This document shows positions 26,976-35,785 of a DNA stretch of 64,000 nucleotides, piece by piece. Every line of letters starts with the position of its first letter. The first letter of the stretch is position 1. The position numbers and the translations under genes are program-made. The DNA is taken from the NCBI GenBank assembly GCA_963758505.1, contig CAVWVJ010000001.1, forward strand, positions 1,116,001 through 1,180,000. Reading direction: 5' to 3'. This stretch comes from Korobacter sp963758505 (GTDB lineage Bacteria; Acidobacteriota; Terriglobia; Terriglobales; Acidobacteriaceae). The notes under the pieces are model-generated. The model had not been told where the DNA came from, searched no databases, and worked only from the letters and a program-made list of their open reading frames with translations.

Positions 26976-28118
26976 CTATGCCTTCAAAATCTGCCGGCTG
27001 ATGACCAGGCGCTGGATCTCGCTCGTGCCTTCGCCGATGGTGCAGAGCTTGACGTCGCGATAAAACTTCTCCGCTGGATAGTCCTTGATGAAGCCATAGC
27101 CGCCATGGATTTGGACGCCTTCATTCGCCACCCGTACCGCGACCTCGCTGGTGTAAAGCTTGGCCATCGACGACTCCAGCGTCGTCTTCATGTGGTTGTC
27201 CTTCATCCAGGCGGCCCGCCAGGTCAGCAGCCGCGCCGCTTCGATCTCCGTGGCCATGTCGGCGAGCTTCCACTGGATCGCCTGGTTTTCGCTGATCGCC
27301 TTCCCGAACTGTTTCCGCTCCTTGGAGTAGTCGCGGGCGGCTTCGTAAGCCCCCTGCGCCATGCCGAGCCCGAGCGCCGCGATCGAGATGCGTCCCCCGT
27401 CGAGAATGCGCATGGCATCGATGAAGCCGTCGCCCTCCTTGCCCAGTAAGTGCGATACGGGAATCTCGCAGTCTTCGAAGATCAATTCCGCGGTGTCGCT
27501 GGCGCGTAGTCCGAGCTTGTTTTCTTTCTTGCCGAGTTTGAAGCCCTTCGTGCCCGCCTCGACCACGAAGGCCGACAGGCCGTGGGTATGCGCAGCCTTA
27601 TCCGTGACCGCCAATACCACCACCACATCTGCGTAGTGGCCGTTGGTGATGAACGTCTTGGTGCCGTTCAAAATCCACTTGTTGCCCTTGCGCACGGCGG
27701 TGGTGCGCGCGCTGCCCGCATCCGATCCGGCGCCGGGCTCGGTCAGCCCCCAGGCTCCGATAAACTCGCCGCTGGCCAGCTTCGGAATGTACTGGTGCTT
27801 CTGCTCCTCGTTGCCGGCGAGGAAGATATGGTTGCTGGCGAGCGAGGTGTGCGCAGCGACGATGATGCCCACCGAACCGTCAACCCGCGATAGCTCCTCG
27901 ATGGCGGTGGCGTACTCGATGTAGCCCATCCCCGCGCCACCGTATTCAGCGGGAAAAATAACCCCCATCAGGCCCAGCTTGCCGAGTTCCTTGATGGTGG
28001 CCAGCGGAAACTCGCAGGCCTCGTCCCACTTCATCACGTTGGGAGCGATCTCCCGTTCGGCGAATTCACGCACCATCTTGCGAAGGTGCTGCTGCTCTTC
28101 CGTAAACTCGAAATTCAC
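26976..28118 (-). CDS. Acyl-CoA dehydrogenase
   Basis: 380 residues, the standard length. N-terminal helical domain (MNFEFTEEQQHLRKMVREFAE), FAD-contacting LTEPGAGSDAGSARTTA and WILNGTKTFITNG, the mid-domain LGLRASDTAELIFEDCEIP, and the C-terminal QIHGGYGFIKDYPAEKFYRD with the catalytic Glu in IGEGTSEIQ. It oxidises an acyl-CoA at the alpha-beta bond and passes electrons to ETF. The closest relatives by motif are short/medium-chain or butyryl-CoA dehydrogenases; the substrate cannot be fixed. It lies between the SRPBCC gene and the FabF-like gene on the same strand. Confidence 0.95.
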   Translation of the reverse strand: MNFEFTEEQQHLRKMVREFAEREIAPNVMKWDEACEFPLATIKELGKLGLMGVIFPAEYGGAGMGYIEYATAIEELSRVDGSVGIIVAAHTSLASNHIFLAGNEEQKHQYIPKLASGEFIGAWGLTEPGAGSDAGSARTTAVRKGNKWILNGTKTFITNGHYADVVVVLAVTDKAAHTHGLSAFVVEAGTKGFKLGKKENKLGLRASDTAELIFEDCEIPVSHLLGKEGDGFIDAMRILDGGRISIAALGLGMAQGAYEAARDYSKERKQFGKAISENQAIQWKLADMATEIEAARLLTWRAAWMKDNHMKTTLESSMAKLYTSEVAVRVANEGVQIHGGYGFIKDYPAEKFYRDVKLCTIGEGTSEIQRLVISRQILKA

Positions 28119-28223
28119 TGCACTCTCCGTACCTGATCATGAAAGTGACACGCCCGCCGGTTGGCGAGGCGCAGGAAGGGAAGGAAGGTTATAACACGAA
28201 TCTTTGGATGCGGAAAGTCTGGC

Positions 28224-28685
28224 TTATAGAGAGGAGTTTTCGGAGTTCGCCTGCCAGGCGCGCTTTTCGGCTTCTTCTTTGAGCGAACGAAATAAATCGA
28301 CGTAAATGTTGGTAATGGCAGTCCGCACGCCTTCGCCAAACATGAAGCTCGCCGGTCCCGTGAACTCCTGCCAGGTCTTCATGAGCGAAGTCCCGTCCGG
28401 CTGCTCTTCGAAAGAGAACCACTGCTCGGCGTTGATGGCTGTGGTTTCGCCGATCCAGTGCACGTAACCCGGAGGCGCACACTCGAGGATGCGCGGACGA
28501 AAGGTCACCGGGATCGGCTGCAGGATTTGCATCTGGAACTTGCTGCCCATCTTCCACGGTTCGCCTTCGATCCATTGCGTGTTGGCGATTACGCTGCTCC
28601 AGCGTGGCCACTCCTCCACGCGGCAAAAGGCATGCCAGATATGCTCAGGCTTGCAGTTGACGACGGTCGCGTATTCCAAACGCAT
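28224..28685 (-). CDS. SRPBCC (START-like) domain protein
   Basis: 153 residues with the pattern of the polyketide-cyclase/START superfamily: MRLEYATVVNCKPEHIWHAFCRVEEWPRWSSV (N-terminal strand and helix), a middle sheet, and the long C-terminal helix (TNIYVDLFRSLKEEAEKRAW). These proteins bind hydrophobic ligands in a cavity; ligand and role are not visible here. It starts 8 bp after the threonine aldolase stop, so the two are likely in one operon. Confidence 0.85.
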   Translation of the reverse strand: MRLEYATVVNCKPEHIWHAFCRVEEWPRWSSVIANTQWIEGEPWKMGSKFQMQILQPIPVTFRPRILECAPPGYVHWIGETTAINAEQWFSFEEQPDGTSLMKTWQEFTGPASFMFGEGVRTAITNIYVDLFRSLKEEAEKRAWQANSENSSL

Positions 28686-28693
28686 GGGGTCCC

Positions 28694-29779
28694 CTAGCCG
28701 CAGATCTCTTCAATCGCCCGGACGGCGTATTCGCACGCCGCGCGATCGACATCCAGGTGGGTGACGAAGCGCATCTGTTCCGGCGAGATAGAATTCGCAA
28801 GCACGCTCTTCTCGGCGAGCCGCCGAGTAAATTCACCGGTCGTCATGCCGGTGTCGCTTACGTCGAAGACCAGGATGTTCGTCTGCACCGTCGCGACGTC
28901 GATCTGGATGCCTTTGATCCTCGCCAGGCGCTCGCCGACAAACTGAGCGTTAGCGTGGTCTTCGTGCAACCGCTTCGGCCCCTCTTCCAGCGCGACCAGC
29001 CCAGCAGCTGCCAGAATGCCTGCCTGGCGCATCCCTCCGCCGAGTGCTTTCCGCTGAATACGTGCCTGCTGGATGAACTCCCGCGAGCCCACGAGCATCG
29101 ACCCCACCGGGGCCCCGAGTCCCTTGGACAAGCAGAACATTAACGAATCGACGCTGCGCGTAATCTCCGCGACGGGCTTGCCCAATGCTGACGCCGCGTT
29201 GAAGACCCGCGCGCCATCCATGTGGACCGGCACTCCCGCCTTGTGCGCGCCTTCACAGATCTCTTCCACGACCGCGGTCGGCAGCACCGTGCCGCCCGCC
29301 ATGTTGTGCGTGTTCTCGAGCGAAATGAGTCCCGTCTGCGCCACGTAGTAGGTGCTCGGCTGGATCTTGCGCCGGACCTGCTCCCAGCGAATCACGCCAT
29401 TCTCGCCCGCGATGGTGCGTGGCAGGCATCCCGAGAACTGCGCAAGCATCGCCATCTCGTAGTCCTTGATGTGCGCGCGCTCCTCGCAAATAATTTCCTG
29501 CCCGTGCCGGGTATGGACCCGGATTGCGATCTGGTTGCCCATCGTTCCGCTGGGAACGAAGATCGCCGCCTCGCGTCCGAAGATCTCGGCCGCCCGTTTT
29601 TCCAGCTTGTTGAGAGTCGGATCTTCGCCGTACACGTCATCGCCCACCTCGGCTTCCATCATGGCGCGGCGCATCGCCGGCGTGGGCTTGGTCACGGTAT
29701 CGCTGCGCAGATCGACCGGCAGCGGCCGTTTCCCGTCTTCGGAGGATAGCAATGGAGACTGCGAATGAGTGCTGCTCAT
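28694..29779 (-). CDS. ltaE: Low-specificity L-threonine aldolase
   Basis: 361 residues. This PLP fold-type I enzyme splits L-threonine or L-allo-threonine to glycine and acetaldehyde. Signatures: VDLRSDTVTKPTPAMRRAM, FVPSGTMGNQIAIRVHTRHG, VHMDGARVFNAASALG, and the PLP lysine in SLMFCLSKGLGAPVGSMLVG. The first ~20 residues (Ser-rich) precede the conserved start, so the true start could be a little downstream. It sits 20 bp after hemW on the same strand. Confidence 0.93.
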   Translation of the reverse strand: MSSTHSQSPLLSSEDGKRPLPVDLRSDTVTKPTPAMRRAMMEAEVGDDVYGEDPTLNKLEKRAAEIFGREAAIFVPSGTMGNQIAIRVHTRHGQEIICEERAHIKDYEMAMLAQFSGCLPRTIAGENGVIRWEQVRRKIQPSTYYVAQTGLISLENTHNMAGGTVLPTAVVEEICEGAHKAGVPVHMDGARVFNAASALGKPVAEITRSVDSLMFCLSKGLGAPVGSMLVGSREFIQQARIQRKALGGGMRQAGILAAAGLVALEEGPKRLHEDHANAQFVGERLARIKGIQIDVATVQTNILVFDVSDTGMTTGEFTRRLAEKSVLANSISPEQMRFVTHLDVDRAACEYAVRAIEEICG

Positions 29780-29799
29780 AAGAAGTATGAAGTTTGAGT

Positions 29800-31032
29800 T
29801 TACTTCGGTTGCCGGGAAATTGCGATGAGCGGCGCCCCCGACTCGACTCTCTCCTCGGACGGAGGCTCTGCCAGGGTGAGCCGTTCAAAGATTTCGTTGG
29901 AGAGCAGTCTGCCGCGATCGGTAAGCCAGACCGACCTGGGATCGCGTTGCAGCAGGCCAGCCTCTTCCAAATCGGAGAGCATGGATTGTCTCTTCGTGAT
30001 TGCCGCTTCGCCGAACTGCTTTTCGATCGACTCCAGGGGGAGGCCGCGATTCAGGCGCAACCCAAGAAAGAACGCCTCATCTTCTGCGGCGGCCGCATCG
30101 ATGCGCCGGAATCTGGGCGCAATCCCGGCAAGAAATTGATCCAGATCGTCCGAGGTCGCGAAGCGCACGGCCTCGGCGCCGCTGACGGGCAGCATGGAGT
30201 GCGCATCGACCCCGAAGCCGAGGTACGGCTGGCGCAGCCAGTACTTCAGGTTATGCTTCGACTCGCAATGGTCGCGCGCGAAGTTCGAAATCTCGTATTG
30301 CTTCACGCTCGCGCGGTTGAGCGTGTCGCAAGCCTGCTGGTAGAAGTCCGCAGTAGCATCGTCATCGGGCACAAAGTGCGCGTGATAGCGCGTGCCCCCA
30401 GCCATCAGTTCGCGACCCAGCCGCGAATCTTCGTCCACTTCCAACATGTAAACGCTGGCATGGGGAACGCCGGTAGCGATCAGCTGCTCGAGGGAAGTGC
30501 GCCAGCTTGCTTCGGTCTGGTGCGGCAAACCGGCGATGAGGTCCACGCTGAGATTAGAGATTCCCGCCGAACGCAGATTTTCTATGTCCGCCAGGGCGAT
30601 AGCGCGCGTGTGCAGGCGGCCCACCGCGCGGCTCTCTTGGTCGACGAACGATTGCACCCCGAGGCTCACGCGATTCACCCCGCAGCGCAGCAGCGTGTCG
30701 AGGATCTCCGGGGTTAGCGTACCTGGCGCGCACTCGACGGTGACCTCTGCGTCGCGGGCGACGGCAAACTGCTGGCGCACGGCCGCAAAGAGCCGCTCCA
30801 GTTGATCGGGAGCCAGCACACTGGGGGTTCCGCCACCCAGATAAATGGAATCGACTTCAGCTTCGAATTGCGCCTCCGCCGATGCCGCGGCTTTTTCCGC
30901 GTTGCGGATGTCGGAGGTCACGACGTCGATATATCGGTCGAAGAGCTCCCGCGAAAACACGCCGGAGGCGAAGTTGCAGAACGAGCACTTGGTGCGGCAA
31001 AAGGGAACCGAGATGTAGAGGCCAAGCGCCAC
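29800..31032 (-). CDS. hemW: HemW-like radical SAM protein (heme chaperone family)
   Basis: 410 residues. It starts directly with the family signature LYISVPFCRTKCSFCNF: the cluster motif is CxxxCxxC, and the extra Cys-free F-N-F form is typical of HemW rather than oxygen-independent coproporphyrinogen oxidase HemN. Other family blocks are IYLGGGTPSVL, NRVSLGVQSFVD, LSVDLIAGLPHQTEASW and YEISNFARDHCESKHNLKYW. HemW binds heme and is proposed to deliver it to membrane enzymes; older annotations call it CPO III. First gene of the minus-strand run, divergent from meaB. Confidence 0.93.
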   Translation of the reverse strand: MALGLYISVPFCRTKCSFCNFASGVFSRELFDRYIDVVTSDIRNAEKAAASAEAQFEAEVDSIYLGGGTPSVLAPDQLERLFAAVRQQFAVARDAEVTVECAPGTLTPEILDTLLRCGVNRVSLGVQSFVDQESRAVGRLHTRAIALADIENLRSAGISNLSVDLIAGLPHQTEASWRTSLEQLIATGVPHASVYMLEVDEDSRLGRELMAGGTRYHAHFVPDDDATADFYQQACDTLNRASVKQYEISNFARDHCESKHNLKYWLRQPYLGFGVDAHSMLPVSGAEAVRFATSDDLDQFLAGIAPRFRRIDAAAAEDEAFFLGLRLNRGLPLESIEKQFGEAAITKRQSMLSDLEEAGLLQRDPRSVWLTDRGRLLSNEIFERLTLAEPPSEERVESGAPLIAISRQPK

Positions 31033-31108
31033 AGCTCATTATCCCATCCGTCACAGGCCGGAGGACGGGCATGCGCTAAACTAGGGAGTTTCGTGGACCC
31101 ATGCGATC

Positions 31109-32065
31109 GTGACCGAAGACATCCAGAACTGGGCAGAACGGATTCGCGGAGGAGATCTTCGCGCGCTGGCGCGTGCCATCACCGCGGTCGAAAACCGCTC
31201 CACGGATGCGGCCGAGTTGTTGAAGGCCTTGTTCCCGCACAGTGGTAAAGCCGGCGTCATCGGCATTACCGGCTCACCCGGAGCGGGGAAGAGCACCCTG
31301 GTCGACGGCATTGCGCGCGAATATCGCAAGGCCGCGAAGACGGTCGGCATCGTCGCCATTGATCCCACGAGCCCCTTCAGCGGCGGCGCAATCCTTGGCG
31401 ATCGCATTCGCATGCAGGGCCACTACGCCGATCCCGGCATCTTCATCCGCAGCATGGCGACGCGTGGATCGCTCGGCGGCCTGGCGCGTACCACCGCCGA
31501 TGTCACCTCCATTCTTGATGCCAGCGGCCGTGATCTCGTCTTAGTGGAGACCGTCGGGGTTGGGCAGGATGAAGTCGATATCGTGAAGCTCGCCGACGTC
31601 ACCATCGTCGTGCTCGTGCCCGGCATGGGCGACGATGTGCAATCGATCAAGGCGGGCATCATGGAGATCGCTGACATCTTCGTCATCAACAAGGCCGACC
31701 GCGACGGCGCGGAGCGCGTCGAGCGCGAGATACGCGCCTTGCAGGGGCTCGCGCTGCGCCACGATGATTGGGTGCCCCCGATCGTGAAAACCGTTGCCGC
31801 CAGCGGTGACGGCATTCCCGAGCTGGTGGCGAAGATCGAGGAGTACCGATCGTTTCTCGACAAGAGCGAGGCGGGCCACCAGAAACGGATCGAGAACTGG
31901 CGCAATCGCCTGGTCGAAATGTTGCGCGACGCACTGCTGGAGCAAGTCGAACATGAGCACCTCGGCAACGGCGCGGCCGGCCGTTACGCCGCCGAGATCG
32001 CCGACCACAAGCGCGATCCTTACACCATCATCGAAGAAATTGTCGGCACCGTCGGTCGCCGCTGA
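31109..32065 (+). CDS. meaB: MeaB/ArgK-type G-protein chaperone of methylmalonyl-CoA mutase
   Basis: 318 residues from GTG 31109. G-protein motifs: Walker A GSPGAGKSTL near residue 53, VAIDPTSPFSGGAILGDRIRM, ILVETVGVGQDEVDI (written from DLVLVETVGVGQDEV), and NKADRDGA for guanine. MeaB gates cofactor B12 loading and protects methylmalonyl-CoA mutase. The next gene is the epimerase of the same pathway, which supports the assignment; the mutase subunits are not in the window. Confidence 0.95.
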   Translation: MTEDIQNWAERIRGGDLRALARAITAVENRSTDAAELLKALFPHSGKAGVIGITGSPGAGKSTLVDGIAREYRKAAKTVGIVAIDPTSPFSGGAILGDRIRMQGHYADPGIFIRSMATRGSLGGLARTTADVTSILDASGRDLVLVETVGVGQDEVDIVKLADVTIVVLVPGMGDDVQSIKAGIMEIADIFVINKADRDGAERVEREIRALQGLALRHDDWVPPIVKTVAASGDGIPELVAKIEEYRSFLDKSEAGHQKRIENWRNRLVEMLRDALLEQVEHEHLGNGAAGRYAAEIADHKRDPYTIIEEIVGTVGRR

Positions 32066-32121
32066 ACGGTAGACGACGATTCGGGATGACAATCGTTTAA
32101 AGTAGAGTCCTGGTGGGGTCA

Positions 32122-32532
32122 ATGATGTTTCAAATCGATCATCTCGGAATTGCGGTAAAGTCGCTCGACAAGGCCAGGAAGTTCTACGAGACGATGGGCA
32201 TGCAAGTGCTCCCGGAGGAGACGGTTGCCGACGAAAAAGTACGCCTGGCGATGGTCCCGATGGATGGCAGCCGCATCGAGCTGCTGGAGCCGACCGAAAG
32301 CGATTCGCCGATCGGACGCTTCCTGGAAAAGCGTGGAGAAGGTCTCCACCACGTTGCGCTTCAGGTCGAAGACCTTGCCGGTACAGTCGAACGACTGAAG
32401 GCCGCCGGAACGCGCTTCATCTCCGACGAGATCAAGGTTGGCGCCGGAGGGCATCTGTACGTTTTCGTCCACCCCTCGAGCGCCGGAGGCGTGCTGCTGG
32501 AATTGTGCACAGATCCGCCAACGGGTGTTTGA
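32122..32532 (+). CDS. mce: Methylmalonyl-CoA epimerase
   Basis: 136 residues from ATG 32122; GTG 32113 in the same frame and ATG 32125 are alternatives (GGTGGGG upstream serves as the ribosome binding site). It is a glyoxalase/VOC fold metal enzyme: MFQIDHLGIAVKSLDKA, RIELLEPTESDSPIG, and GEGLHHVALQVEDL give the expected His and Glu metal ligands, followed by VFVHPSSAGGVLLEL. It interconverts (R)- and (S)-methylmalonyl-CoA. It follows meaB by 56 bp on the same strand. Confidence 0.95.
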   Translation: MMFQIDHLGIAVKSLDKARKFYETMGMQVLPEETVADEKVRLAMVPMDGSRIELLEPTESDSPIGRFLEKRGEGLHHVALQVEDLAGTVERLKAAGTRFISDEIKVGAGGHLYVFVHPSSAGGVLLELCTDPPTGV

Positions 32533-32541
32533 ATCACTCCC

Positions 32542-33225
32542 ATGATCCTCTTCACCATCGATACCTCAGGCAAGAATGGCGCGCTCGGTTTGTCGCGGCG
32601 CGACGGGCAGGGCATTCGGGTGCTCCAATCGGAGTCGCTTGCCGGAGGACAGTACTCGGCCGAGCTCATCCCAAAGTTTGCCGCCATGCTCCAACGGGCT
32701 GGACTGACAAAGTCGGAAGTCGATGCCATCGCCGTAGTTGCCGGGCCCGGATCGTTTACCGGCCTGCGCGTCGGTTTGGCGGCGGCAAAAGGTCTGGCGG
32801 AGATCCTGCAAAAGCCACTGACGGCACTTTCAGCGCTCGAAGCGGTTGCCGCAGCCGCGTCGGCGGGAGCCGGAACAGTTATTGCCGCCCTCGACGCTGG
32901 GCGCAACGACATCTTCCTGGGTCAGTGCGAAGTTAAAGCAGGACTTGAAGTTTCAACCGTGGCCGAGTTGCTGATAAAACCTGCCGAGTTGGCCGAGCGT
33001 GCCCGCGCGATGAACGCCGTCCTGGTCACTCCCGAAGAAAAGATTGCCGCGCTAGCCGCGGAGGCCGGTTTGCCGGTGGAACAGGTTCCCGCGCCTGGGG
33101 CAGATCTGCTGGCGGCGCTCGCATTTGCGCAACTCGATCGAGGTATCACCGTTCGCCCCGACGATCTTGACGCCAACTACATCCGCCGCTCCGATGCAGA
33201 GCTCTTCTCCACGTCTTTCCAATGA
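32542..33225 (+). CDS. tsaB: tRNA threonylcarbamoyladenosine biosynthesis protein TsaB
   Basis: 227 residues of the ASKHA fold. Family blocks are LFTIDTSGKNGALGL at the N-terminus, YSAELIPKFAAMLQRAG, and the diagnostic AVVAGPGSFTGLRVGLAAAKGL. TsaB supports TsaD in making t6A37 of ANN-decoding tRNAs. It follows mce by 9 bp and its last codons overlap the rimI start (ATGA), the usual tsaB-rimI pairing. Confidence 0.96.
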   Translation: MILFTIDTSGKNGALGLSRRDGQGIRVLQSESLAGGQYSAELIPKFAAMLQRAGLTKSEVDAIAVVAGPGSFTGLRVGLAAAKGLAEILQKPLTALSALEAVAAAASAGAGTVIAALDAGRNDIFLGQCEVKAGLEVSTVAELLIKPAELAERARAMNAVLVTPEEKIAALAAEAGLPVEQVPAPGADLLAALAFAQLDRGITVRPDDLDANYIRRSDAELFSTSFQ

Positions 33226-33698
33226 GCGGCGTCTCGATTCGCTCCTCCACTCCTTTCGACTTTTCGTCCATTCTTCGGATCGAGCGCGCCTGTCCCACGG
33301 CCGCGCACTGGAGCGAAGAGATTTATCACCAGCTCTGGGGGAATCCGAAGGCCGAACGGGTCGGTTTCGTTGCCGAGAACGAGGGTGTAGTCGTCGGATT
33401 TCTGGTCGCCCGGGAGATTGACGGCGAATGGGAGCTGGAAAACGTGGGCGTTGCCGAAGGGGCACGCCGCCAGGGAATCGGCAAGGCTCTGGTCGTTAAG
33501 CTCTTCGATTTGATAGCAAACAAGCAGGGTAGCCGCCTGTTTCTCGAAGTGCGGGAGTCGAATGTACCGGCCCGGAAGCTCTATGAGAGTCAAGGATTTG
33601 AGCTCGCTGGACGCCGTAAAAATTACTATGCCGACCCAATCGAGGATGCCCTCCTTTTTGAAAAAAAGTTCGGCAGTCTGAGTATGAAAATTCGTTGA
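33222..33698 (+). CDS. rimI: Ribosomal-protein-alanine N-acetyltransferase RimI
   Basis: 158 residues, a GNAT acetyltransferase. The acetyl-CoA loop is VAEGARRQGIGKALV (Q/RxxGxG/A), preceded by ELENVGVAEG and followed by RLFLEVRESNVPARKLYESQGF. Its start overlaps tsaB by 4 bp. RimI acetylates the N-terminus of ribosomal protein S18. The last ~10 residues (KKFGSLSMKIR) are beyond the usual end. Confidence 0.92.
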   Translation: MSGVSIRSSTPFDFSSILRIERACPTAAHWSEEIYHQLWGNPKAERVGFVAENEGVVVGFLVAREIDGEWELENVGVAEGARRQGIGKALVVKLFDLIANKQGSRLFLEVRESNVPARKLYESQGFELAGRRKNYYADPIEDALLFEKKFGSLSMKIR

Positions 33699-33807
33699 AC
33701 GAGAGCAGGCCCTATGCTACCGTCTGAAATCGCCCCTAACCTCCCAGCGACTCCAAGAGGATCGCCGGGAACCCCGTTCGGGGCCGATTGAATCGGAGGT
33801 TTGCCGG

Positions 33808-34035
33808 ATGGCTTCTGCAGTCCGCGAACAACTACTCGCAAGCAACGATGAGTTTCGTCGTCTCTCCCAGGAACACTCACAGTATTCACAACGGCTCGAT
33901 AACCTCATCCAAAAACGTTTTCTTTCCGAGGATGAGAAGCTCGAGGAAGTGCGCCTGAAGAAGTTAAAGCTACGCTTGAAGGATGAGATGGAGAAACTCG
34001 AGGTCCAATTTAGAGAGCAGCACCACGTAGCTTAG
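33808..34035 (+). CDS. DUF465 (YdcH-type) small coiled-coil protein
   Basis: 75 residues, almost all helical and charged, starting MASAVREQLLASNDEFRRL, with EHSQYSQRLDNLIQ and then LSEDEKLEEVRLKKLKLRLKDEMEKL. This pattern (His-x-x-Tyr...LDxxI, then EDExxLKxLKxxKLxLKDEI) is that of DUF465. The function is unknown; the family is short and usually stand-alone. A strong GGAGG ribosome binding site lies 9 bp before the ATG. Confidence 0.9.
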   Translation: MASAVREQLLASNDEFRRLSQEHSQYSQRLDNLIQKRFLSEDEKLEEVRLKKLKLRLKDEMEKLEVQFREQHHVA

Positions 34036-34210
34036 CTCTCGGCCCTTTCCAACGCTATTTTTGGTCCACAGGCAATCTTTGTGCATGGGGATCAGGACCA
34101 GCAAGCCTCCGCAGACGAAGGTTTCAGTGTGTCCTCGGACCACTGGACCGAAGCGGGGGCTTTGTCATTCCCGCAACCGCACTTTGCTCGCGCCCCTAAG
34201 TTCAAGGCAC

Positions 34211-34216
34211 TATAAT
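34211..34216 (+). promoter_or_regulatory. Candidate -10 box upstream of psd
   Basis: A perfect TATAAT ends 13 bp before the psd ATG, and no ribosome binding site lies between. A TTGCTC at 34184-34189 is 21 bp upstream, too far for a standard spacing. If functional, the 5' leader would be only a few bases. Confidence 0.4.
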
Positions 34217-34229
34217 TGTAAGACCCTCT

Positions 34230-34898
34230 ATGGTCCGTGATGGAGTCTATTACGCCCTTGCTTTTATAGCGGTGGCCGCCCTCGTGGTCTGGTTCACCGG
34301 CGTGTGGGCGCTCGCCGTTCTGCCTTTGTTGCTTGCCGCCTTTTTCGCCTGGTTCTTCCGCGATCCGGAGCGGCAGATTCCGCAGACCCCTGGAGCCATC
34401 GTCTCGCCGGGAGACGGCAAGGTCACCGACGTCGTTACGGTCGAGGTCAATGGGGAGCCGCGCACTCGCATCAGCATCTTTCTCAACGTCTTTAACGTCC
34501 ACGTGAACCGCTCGCCGATCGCCGGGACAATCCGCCAGGCGGAGTACCGCAAGGGCAAGTTTGGCAACGCGATGGGCGCGGTCTCCGCCGAGGCGAATGA
34601 ACAGAACATCGTGACCGTGGAAGGCGAAGGGCAGACCGTCATCTTCAAGCAGATCGCCGGATTGCTGGCGCGCCGGATCGTGTTCACGAAGAGAGTAGGT
34701 GACCAGGTGGCTCGCGGCGAGCGTGTCGGATTGATCAAGTTTGGCTCGAGAGTTGACGTAATTTTCACATCTGCTGCCGACGTCGCGGTCAAGATTGGAG
34801 ACCATGTGGCGGGAGGATCCACCGTGCTCGCCGTGGCCCGCGTGGCCAATCTGGACGCCCCGGTGATGAGCCAAGTAGAACGCGGAGGCATACGTTGA
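34230..34898 (+). CDS. psd: Phosphatidylserine decarboxylase (proenzyme)
   Basis: 222 residues, the short archaeal/type II bacterial form. Two N-terminal hydrophobic segments (YYALAFIAVAALVVWFTG and LAVLPLLLAAFFAWFF) anchor it in the inner membrane. Catalytic blocks are AIVSPGDGKVTDVVTV, FLNVFNVHVNRSPI and the C-terminal RVGLIKFGSRVDVIF. The FGS motif provides the Ser for self-cleavage to the pyruvoyl group, as LGST does in the long form. It makes phosphatidylethanolamine from phosphatidylserine; the PS synthase gene follows immediately (4 bp overlap). Confidence 0.95.
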   Translation: MVRDGVYYALAFIAVAALVVWFTGVWALAVLPLLLAAFFAWFFRDPERQIPQTPGAIVSPGDGKVTDVVTVEVNGEPRTRISIFLNVFNVHVNRSPIAGTIRQAEYRKGKFGNAMGAVSAEANEQNIVTVEGEGQTVIFKQIAGLLARRIVFTKRVGDQVARGERVGLIKFGSRVDVIFTSAADVAVKIGDHVAGGSTVLAVARVANLDAPVMSQVERGGIR

Positions 34899-35776
34899 CC
34901 CCACTGAATCCGATGCGGAGGAGTACCGACCGAGCCCAGCGCCAGGGCCGCCTCCGTAAGGGGTTGTACATCCTCCCCTCGCTGTTCACGGCCGTAAATA
35001 TTGCGGCGGGATACTACGCGATCTTCCAGTCGGTGCAGGGTGCGAACATCCAGAGCGAACCCTGGCACTTCGATATGGCCGCCATCGCGATCGGCTTTGC
35101 GATTGTCTTTGACGGCGTCGATGGCCGCATCGCCCGCATGACGAACACGACCAGCGATTTCGGCCGGGAACTCGATTCACTGGCCGATGTGATCACCTTT
35201 GGCGTGGCGCCCGCCATCCTGGCGTGGCTGTGGGGATTTCATGCCATCGCCATGGCCAACGAAGACCTGCACAAAAAGCTCATACATCTTGGCGCGGTAG
35301 CGACCTTCCTTTTCCTGGCGGCGGGTGCCTGCCGACTGGCGCGGTTCAACATTCAAAACAATCCGCAGCCCTCGAATCCGGGCCGTCCGGGACGAAAATA
35401 TTTCGTGGGCATGCCGATTCCCGGCGGCGCCGGCGTGATCGCGGCCGTAGTGCATTTTGCTCACGGGTTTCCGATACCGTCTTGGTGGATGGCTTTAATC
35501 TGGGCGTTTTTTGTTCTGACCCTCGGGTTTCTCATGGTCAGCCGATGGCGCTTCCCGAGCTTCAAGGGGATTGATTTCCGGCAGCGTCACTCGTCGCGAC
35601 TGCTTGTTTTACTGTGCGCGCTCGTGGTGCTGATCGTTTTCTTCTCCGAGTGGACATTGTTTGTGATCGCTATTACCTATATGTTCTGGGGAATCCTGTC
35701 CCGGTTGTTCTATGGTTTCCATCGCAGGACACACTTACCGCCGTCGCCGCCCGACCAGGTCGTCCACGCCGACTGA
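34895..35776 (+). CDS. pssA: CDP-diacylglycerol-serine O-phosphatidyltransferase
   Basis: 293 residues from TTG 34895, chosen because GGAGG sits 7 bp upstream and the start overlaps the psd stop; ATG 34913 is a possible alternative. A CDP-alcohol phosphotransferase motif DGxxARx8GxxxDxxxD is present as FDGVDGRIARM...GRELDSLAD. Several membrane helices follow (WMALIWAFFVLTLGFLM, LLVLLCALVVLIVFF, FVIAITYMFWGIL). It makes phosphatidylserine from CDP-diacylglycerol and serine, the substrate of Psd. Confidence 0.96.
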   Translation: MTPLNPMRRSTDRAQRQGRLRKGLYILPSLFTAVNIAAGYYAIFQSVQGANIQSEPWHFDMAAIAIGFAIVFDGVDGRIARMTNTTSDFGRELDSLADVITFGVAPAILAWLWGFHAIAMANEDLHKKLIHLGAVATFLFLAAGACRLARFNIQNNPQPSNPGRPGRKYFVGMPIPGGAGVIAAVVHFAHGFPIPSWWMALIWAFFVLTLGFLMVSRWRFPSFKGIDFRQRHSSRLLVLLCALVVLIVFFSEWTLFVIAITYMFWGILSRLFYGFHRRTHLPPSPPDQVVHAD

Positions 35777-35785
35777 GATCTTCGA

